A stretch of 64,000 bases of DNA from Stenotrophomonas sp. Ste86 (GTDB lineage: Bacteria; Pseudomonadota; Gammaproteobacteria; Xanthomonadales; Xanthomonadaceae). Positions 58,999 to 64,000 of the stretch are shown piece by piece. The stretch is taken from contig NZ_JALJRW010000003.1 of NCBI RefSeq assembly GCF_024519465.1, positions 57,158-121,157 on the forward strand, given 5' to 3'. How positions within the stretch are numbered: position 1 is the first letter of the stretch; each line of letters begins with the position of its first letter. Made by a program: the position numbers and the translations under genes. The notes beneath the pieces were generated by a model that searched no databases, had not been told where the DNA came from, and saw only the letters and a program-made list of their open reading frames with translations.

Positions 58999-59413
58999 TC
59001 GGCAATTATGCGGCAAAAGGAGGAGGATTCGGTTGGGCTGCGCCCGGCAGAGGCTTGGGCAACGGCTACGGCTACGGCACAGGCACAGGCACAAGCAACA
59101 GCCGCTGTACTGAGGGACGGCGGGATGGGTCCGGTTCCGGGGGACGCTGCAAGTACGTCCCTGTAAGCTCGGTCGCCGCATCCATGCGGCTCACGCCCCC
59201 GCAACCGGACCCACCCCGCCTTCGCCAACACGCCGTGCGCCGCCAGGCAAGCAAAGCCGTGACATCTTTCTCCACCGCTCGCGCCAACCGTCTGGAGGAG
59301 AGCCCCCTTGGTGTTCAAGGGGGCGCGCCGAAGGCGCGGGGATCAGGTGGAATGCGCCCGGGTCCCAAGGTTTGCGAAGCAAACCTTGGGCCGCAGGTGG
59401 CGATCTGACGGAG
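58999..59413. repeat. Gene-free spacer with strong hairpins between kup and ruvB
   Basis: No gene is seen in about 415 bp. It contains short 6-bp repeats of GGCTAC/GGCACA type at about 59056-59095. A perfect 12-bp stem lies at 59364-59375 and 59379-59390. A longer stem at 59392-59430, 9 and 8 bp with one mismatch and GGA loop, overlaps the kup stop. The hairpins follow kup and may end or stabilise its transcript. Confidence 0.65.
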
Positions 59414-61333
59414 TCAGATCTCCACCTGCGCCCCCAGCTCTACCAGCCGGTTGCCCGGAATCCGGAAGAACCCGGTCGCCGGGGCCGCGTTCCGGTGCAT
59501 CAGCGCGAACAGCTTGTCGCGCCAGATCGGCATGCCGCGATTGGCCGTGGCCACGATCGTCTCGCGGCTGGCGAAGAAGGTCGTGTCCATCGGGTCGAAG
59601 TAGATCCCGCCGTGGTCGCACGAGCGCATCAGCGCCAGCGGCACGTCCGGGGTCTCCATGAAGCCGAAGCGCACGTAGATCCGGTAGAACTCATCGCCCA
59701 CCGACTCGATCTTCAGGCGCTGGCCCTCCGGCGCATACGGCACCGGCAGGGTCACCACGTGCAGGAACACATTGCGCTCGTGCAGCACCTTGTTGTGCTT
59801 GAGGTTGTGCATCAGCGCATGCGGGGCCACGGTCGGGTCGGCGGTCAGGAACACCGCCGTGCCCGGCACGCGTACCGGCGGGGCCAGCATCAGCCCGGGC
59901 AGGAAGGTATCGATGCGGATACCGTCCTTGCGGATCTCATCGCGCAGCAGTTCGCGGCCCCGCCGCCAGGTGCGCATCATCGTGAACAGCACGATGCCCA
60001 GCACCACCGGGAACCACGCGCCCTGCAGCAGCTTGGCGCCGTTGGCGATCACAAAGCCCAGGTCGATGATGAAGAAGATCACGCACAGCGGAATGATCCA
60101 GTACCGCGAGGTCGGCCACAGCGCGCGCGCCACCAGCTCCAGCAGCAGGGTATCGATGAGCATGGTCGCCGACACCGAGATGCCGTAGGCCACCGCCAGG
60201 TTGGACGAGCTGCGGAAGGCCAGCACCAGCCCGATCACCATCACCGCGATGCCCCAGTTGATGCCCGGGATGTAGATCTGGCCGATGGTGTCGTGGGAGG
60301 TGTGGGTAATGCGCATGCGCGGGATGTAGCCCAGCTGCATGGCCTGGCGCGACACCGAGAACGCCCCGGTGATCACCGACTGCGAGGCGATCACCGCGGC
60401 CATGGTCGCCAGGATGATCATCGGGTACAGCGCCCAGTCCGGCACCGCCTCGAAGAACGGGTTCTTCACCGCTTCGGGATTGTTGAGCACCAGCGCGCCC
60501 TGCCCCAGGTAATTCAGCACCAGGCACGGCAGCACGAAGAAGTACCAGGCGTGGCGGATCGGCTTGGCCCCGAAGTGGCCCATGTCCGCGTACAGCGCCT
60601 CGCCACCGGTCACGGCCAGCACCACCGCACCGAGGATGAAAATGCCGTGCCAGCCATGTTCCATGAAGAAGCGCAGCGCCCACATCGGGTTGAACGCCTT
60701 GAGCACCTCGGGCGCATCGACGATGTTCCAGATGCCGATGGCGGCCAGCGAAATGAACCAGATCGAGGTGATCGGCCCAAACAGCTTGCCGATCTTCTCG
60801 GTGCCAAAGCGCTGTACGGCAAACACCGCCAACAGCACCACCACGGTGATCGGCACGATGAACGCATGCAGGCCCGGCGCGGCTACCTCCAGGCCCTCGA
60901 CCGCACCCAGCACCGAAATGGCCGGGGTGATCACCCCGTCGCCGAAGAACAGCGAGGCGCCGAAGATGCCCAGGATGCCCACCACGTAGGCCGAGCGCGA
61001 GCCGTTGCGCAGGGTGCGCTGGGTGAGCGCCATCAAGGCCATGATGCCGCCTTCGCCCTCGTTGTCGGCGCGCATGATGATGGTGACGTACTTGAGCGTG
61101 ACCACGATGTTCAGCGCCCAGAACGCCAGCGACAGCACGCCCAGCACGGTGTCGTGGTCGCTGCTGAGGCCGTAATGCGGGGAGAAGGCCTCCTTCAGCG
61201 TGTACAGCGGGCTGGTGCCGATGTCGCCGAACACCACGCCGATGGCGCCGATGATCAGCGCCATGCCGCCGGCCGCGGGCGCGTGGCCGTGCGCGGCATG
61301 GCCGCTGTCGTGCTGGGTGGGAGAGGTGGACAT
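59414..61333 (-). CDS. kup: Low-affinity potassium uptake protein Kup
   Basis: This 639-residue protein has about 12 membrane segments in residues 20-460 ([23 protein letters not shown] at the start) and a soluble C-terminal part (residues about 460-639). It imports potassium with protons. I chose the ATG at 61333 ([17 protein letters not shown]); the longer frame extends into the ruvA end without support. It lies between ruvA and ruvB. Confidence 0.96.
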   Translation of the reverse strand: MSTSPTQHDSGHAAHGHAPAAGGMALIIGAIGVVFGDIGTSPLYTLKEAFSPHYGLSSDHDTVLGVLSLAFWALNIVVTLKYVTIIMRADNEGEGGIMALMALTQRTLRNGSRSAYVVGILGIFGASLFFGDGVITPAISVLGAVEGLEVAAPGLHAFIVPITVVVLLAVFAVQRFGTEKIGKLFGPITSIWFISLAAIGIWNIVDAPEVLKAFNPMWALRFFMEHGWHGIFILGAVVLAVTGGEALYADMGHFGAKPIRHAWYFFVLPCLVLNYLGQGALVLNNPEAVKNPFFEAVPDWALYPMIILATMAAVIASQSVITGAFSVSRQAMQLGYIPRMRITHTSHDTIGQIYIPGINWGIAVMVIGLVLAFRSSSNLAVAYGISVSATMLIDTLLLELVARALWPTSRYWIIPLCVIFFIIDLGFVIANGAKLLQGAWFPVVLGIVLFTMMRTWRRGRELLRDEIRKDGIRIDTFLPGLMLAPPVRVPGTAVFLTADPTVAPHALMHNLKHNKVLHERNVFLHVVTLPVPYAPEGQRLKIESVGDEFYRIYVRFGFMETPDVPLALMRSCDHGGIYFDPMDTTFFASRETIVATANRGMPIWRDKLFALMHRNAAPATGFFRIPGNRLVELGAQVEI

Positions 61334-61382
61334 GAGGCTCCGGGCGGACGCGGTCGGTATCAGGAAGCAGGCAGCGCGCGCG

Positions 61383-61973
61383 TCAGCGCAGCGCGGCCTG
61401 CAGGGCCTTGCGGATGACGGTGGCGACATCGTCGCCGTCGACGTTGGCATCGCGCGCCATGCGCGCGGCCTCGGCCGGCTTGTAGCCCAGCTGCTGCAGC
61501 GCCACGGTCGCCTCGGACACCGGGTCGGTGGCCGGCGCGGCACCGGCGATCGGCGCCCCGCCGCCGCCGAAGTTGGCCGCGCGGTCGCGCAGTTCCAGCA
61601 CCATGCGCTCGGCGGTCTTCTTGCCGATGCCGGGGATGCGGGTCAGCGCGGTGATGTCACCGGCCTGCAGCATGCGGGCGAATTCGTCCACGCTTACCCC
61701 GGACAGCACGGCCAGCGCGATCTTGGCGCCGATCCCGCTGACCTTCTGCACATCGCGGAACAGGCGGCGCTCGCCTTCGCGCAGGAAGCCGTACAGCGCA
61801 ACGCTGTCTTCCTTCTGCGTGTAGTGGGTGAACAGGGTGACCTCGCGGCCCAGTTCGGGCAGGTCGTAGAAGGTGCTCATGGGCGCCTCCAGCTCGTAGC
61901 CGACGCCATTGACGTCGATGAGCAGCCACGGCGGCGCCTTGTAGGCCACGATCCCGCGCAGACGACCAATCAT
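61383..61973 (-). CDS. ruvA: Holliday junction DNA-binding protein RuvA
   Basis: This 196-residue protein starts [14 protein letters not shown] and has the OB-fold domain (1-65), two HhH motifs ([15 protein letters not shown] and [16 protein letters not shown]) and a C-terminal RuvB-binding domain (about 150-196). It clamps Holliday junctions for RuvB. It lies 10 bp after ruvC. Confidence 0.97.
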   Translation of the reverse strand: MIGRLRGIVAYKAPPWLLIDVNGVGYELEAPMSTFYDLPELGREVTLFTHYTQKEDSVALYGFLREGERRLFRDVQKVSGIGAKIALAVLSGVSVDEFARMLQAGDITALTRIPGIGKKTAERMVLELRDRAANFGGGGAPIAGAAPATDPVSEATVALQQLGYKPAEAARMARDANVDGDDVATVIRKALQAALR

Positions 61974-61983
61974 GCAGTTTTCC

Positions 61984-62505
61984 TCATTTCCGGCTCCAGG
62001 CCATGCGGGCGTTGACGCCCAGGCGCTGCGCCGTGGCCCGTACGTGGGCGTGGGTGATGGCCACGGCCAACGCATCGGCGGCGTCGGCCTGCAGCTTGGT
62101 TTTCAGGTTGAGCATAAGCCCGACCATGTGTTGGACCTGTTGCTTTTCCGCACCGCCCCGGCCGACCACGGCCAGCTTGATTTCGGTGGCCGCATACTCG
62201 CTGACCGGCAGGTCGCGCATGACCACGGCGGAAATCGCCGCGCCGCGCGCCTGGCCCAGCTTCAACGCCGAGTCCGGGTTGCGGGCCATGAACACCTTTT
62301 CGATGGCGACCTCGTCCGGGCGGTATTCCTCCACCAGGGCGGTCAGCCCCACCACCAGCAGCTTCATCCGCTGGGGGAAGTCGTCCGCGCCCAGCAGCAC
62401 CAGCGGCAGGTGGTGCACATGCACGACCTTGCCGGCGGCGTCCACATCAATGATGCCCACCCCGGTACGTTGCGAACCGGGGTCGATGCCGAGGATGCGG
62501 GTCAT
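61984..62505 (-). CDS. ruvC: Holliday junction resolvase RuvC
   Basis: This 173-residue endonuclease has the catalytic Asp in [12 protein letters not shown] (residue 7), Glu in [12 protein letters not shown], and the terminal acidic pair region [15 protein letters not shown]. It cuts Holliday junctions symmetrically after RuvAB migration. Forms an operon with ruvA. Confidence 0.97.
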   Translation of the reverse strand: MTRILGIDPGSQRTGVGIIDVDAAGKVVHVHHLPLVLLGADDFPQRMKLLVVGLTALVEEYRPDEVAIEKVFMARNPDSALKLGQARGAAISAVVMRDLPVSEYAATEIKLAVVGRGGAEKQQVQHMVGLMLNLKTKLQADAADALAVAITHAHVRATAQRLGVNARMAWSRK

Positions 62506-62600
62506 GCGGCACGCACACGGCCGCCCGCGGCCCGGAACGGACAGCTGCGGCGGCGATAACAGGGAACGGCGAAAGTCATCATGGTCCGCATTGTCCGCTC

Positions 62601-62623
62601 ACCGGTCGCGCAAAGCGACCGGT
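62601..62623. terminator. Hairpin between yebC and ruvC
   Basis: ACCGGTCGC (62601-62609) pairs with GCGACCGGT (62615-62623) over GCAAA. It lies 12 bp after the yebC stop codon in the minus direction, with no strong T-run. Confidence 0.5.
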
Positions 62624-62634
62624 GACGCGCACGC

Positions 62635-63366
62635 TCAGGCGTAGGCGTCCGCGCCGAGATCGGCGTTGGAGAATACGTCCTGCACGTCGTCCAGGTCTTC
62701 GAGCATGTCCAGCAGCTTCTTGACCTGCAGGGCGGTGTCGCCCTCGACCGCGATGTCGTTGTCGGCACGGAAGGTGAGCTCGGCGTGGTCGGGTTTCAGA
62801 CCACCGGCTTCCATCGCATCCTTCACGGCGTGATAGGCGTCGGCGGCGGTCAGCACGTCGATCGCCCCGTCTTCGGGGTAGACCACGATGTCATCCGCGC
62901 CGGCCTCGATGGCCGCCTCGGTGACGGCCTCTTCATTGGCGCCGGCGGCGAAATGCAGCACGCCCACCCGCTTGAACATGAAGGAGACCGAGCCTTCGGT
63001 ACCCATGTTGCCGCCGCACTTGCTGAACGCATGGCGGACATCGGCCACGGTGCGGACACGGTTGTCGGTCAGGCAGTCCACGATCACGGCCACGCCACCG
63101 GGGGCATAGCCCTCGTAGCGGATCTCTTCGTATTCCACGCCTTCCAGTTCACCGGTGGCTTTCTTGATGGCCCGTTCGATCACGTCCTTGGACATGTTCG
63201 AGGCCAGGCCCTTGTCCATCGCCACGCGCAGCCGCGGGTTGTTGTTGGGGTCGCCTCCACCGCCGCGCGCGGCAACGCCGATCTCGCGGATGATCTTGGT
63301 GAAAATCTTGCCGCGCTTCGCGTCAGACGCGTTTTTGCGGTTCTCGATCGAGGGGCCTCTACCCAT
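62635..63366 (-). CDS. yebC: YebC/PmpR family transcription or translation regulator
   Basis: This 243-residue protein shows the family start [23 protein letters not shown], the [27 protein letters not shown] region, and the NLGTEGSV-like [14 protein letters not shown]. YebC proteins bind DNA or act at the ribosome on proline-rich stalling. Position before ruvC is common in gammaproteobacteria. Confidence 0.94.
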   Translation of the reverse strand: MGRGPSIENRKNASDAKRGKIFTKIIREIGVAARGGGGDPNNNPRLRVAMDKGLASNMSKDVIERAIKKATGELEGVEYEEIRYEGYAPGGVAVIVDCLTDNRVRTVADVRHAFSKCGGNMGTEGSVSFMFKRVGVLHFAAGANEEAVTEAAIEAGADDIVVYPEDGAIDVLTAADAYHAVKDAMEAGGLKPDHAELTFRADNDIAVEGDTALQVKKLLDMLEDLDDVQDVFSNADLGADAYA

Positions 63367-63460
63367 GGGTATTTCCGTGCTTGCGTGAGGAACAGGGCGC
63401 GGATTCTACCTGATCGCCCCCCGCGACCGTGTTAGTCGCGGTCCCGACCGCCGCCAGGGC

Positions 63461-64000
63461 TCAGGCGGCGTGGGCGGCGCGGTCGGGGCAGAAGTGGCCA
63501 TCGCGCAGGAACGCGGCGGTCTGGCGCGCCGCCTCCGGGGAAAACACCAGCCCGCTGTGGCTGGCCGGGACCACGCAGTGATCGGCCAGGCCGGGCAGTT
63601 GGGTCTCATCCAAGGCTACGGTGCCGTCGGACGCCTCGCCGATCGCGCCCAGCAGGCTGCCCAGCCCGTGCGGGACCGAACCTGCGATCAGGCCGACCCG
63701 GGCCCTGCCCTCCCAGGCCGGCAGGCCATCGAGCAGCAACTCGCTGCTGCGGCCCAGCGCCAGCGACCAGCCGTGCTCGGCCAGCGAGCGGGCGGTGCCG
63801 CTGCCGCGCAGGGGCGAGCCTAGGCAGACCACGCGCGAAACCGGCAGGTCCGGTTGCTGGCGCAGCGCTTCCAGCGCAACCAGGCCGCCCAGGCTATGCC
63901 CGACCAGCGAGACCGGACCGCTGTTCCTCAGCCGCTCCAACAACTGTGGAACGGCCACATCCGGGCCGCCGAACACACTGGAATAGCCGAAGGTATCCAC
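63461..64000 (-). CDS. Alpha/beta hydrolase, partial at the window edge
   Basis: The 179 residues visible contain the nucleophile elbow VGHSLGGLVAL and the catalytic His near PASHSGLVFSPEA. The N-terminal part runs off the window, so the true start is not known; the first visible codon is GTG. It may be a lipase-like or acyltransferase-like enzyme. A hairpin of CCGCGAC type lies just after the stop. Confidence 0.85.
   Translation of the reverse strand: MDTFGYSSVFGGPDVAVPQLLERLRNSGPVSLVGHSLGGLVALEALRQQPDLPVSRVVCLGSPLRGSGTARSLAEHGWSLALGRSSELLLDGLPAWEGRARVGLIAGSVPHGLGSLLGAIGEASDGTVALDETQLPGLADHCVVPASHSGLVFSPEAARQTAAFLRDGHFCPDRAAHAA

Noticed and set aside
59056-59095. Short repeats as a CRISPR array
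   Set aside because: Units are 6 bp without spacers. No CRISPR array was seen in the window.
58999-59181. N-terminal extension of RuvB by 61 residues
   Set aside because: The extension is Cys/Arg/Leu repetitive from the local repeats, and the shorter start gives the family length and start.
59372-61417. 681-codon plus-strand frame opposite kup
   Set aside because: His/Arg/Gln-rich shadow; kup fits fully in the other strand.

Overview
The window holds a complete lambda-type siphophage prophage of about 50.6 kb (positions 1 to about 50662) inside a Stenotrophomonas-like chromosome (gammaproteobacterium, order Xanthomonadales), followed by 13.3 kb of host DNA. The host call rests on three things: the order yebC-ruvC-ruvA-kup-ruvB-ybgC-tolQRAB-pal-cpoB-queE-queC-tRNA-Lys, with kup between ruvA and ruvB; the high GC content; and a GTAG-headed palindrome at 52268-52290 that resembles the SMAG repeats of S. 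maltophilia.

Attachment. A perfect 58-bp direct repeat lies at 1-58 (attL) and 50605-50662 (attR). It covers the 3' part of a tRNA-Lys(UUU) gene. The intact tRNA is at the right, and a tyrosine integrase ends 17 bp from the repeat. Four copies of the 9-mer TTTCAGGAG flank the cores and look like integrase arm sites.

Left cargo block (200-6282). This holds an ImmA/IrrE-XRE gene with a partner, a LexA-box-controlled umuDC-like operon, a Schlafen/AlbA_2-type protein and an HMCES/YedK-type SRAP protein. Late genes (minus strand, transcribed right to left) run from the lysis cassette (30084-28764) through a probable cos region, terminase, portal, S49 protease, Ig-fused decoration protein, capsid, connector and tail genes, a G/GT pair with a probable -1 frameshift, tape measure, host-specificity protein J and fibre. 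Between the lysis genes and the early genes are a Dam-type methylase, a DUF4160/DUF2442 pair with its own double operator, and an unrecognised 562-residue protein with a hydrophobic C-terminal segment.

The early minus-strand operon (40111 to 33958) is a chain of start/stop-overlapping genes: cro-like, two very short genes, two paired HTH genes, O-like (with five iterons inside it), P-like, DUF1064, KilA-N/antirepressor and others. The CI-like S24 repressor (40191-40868) faces it across three operators. A second operator pair of the same TACC-N4-GGTA type drives the plus-strand early operon (41466-50588), which carries RdgC, a 5-cytosine methyltransferase with repeated inserts, a probable excisionase and the integrase.

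The prophage looks intact and SOS-inducible: the repressor has the self-cleavage Ser/Lys residues, and a LexA box lies before umuDC. The host segment encodes queuosine synthesis, the Tol-Pal envelope system, Holliday junction processing, potassium uptake and a YebC-type regulator.
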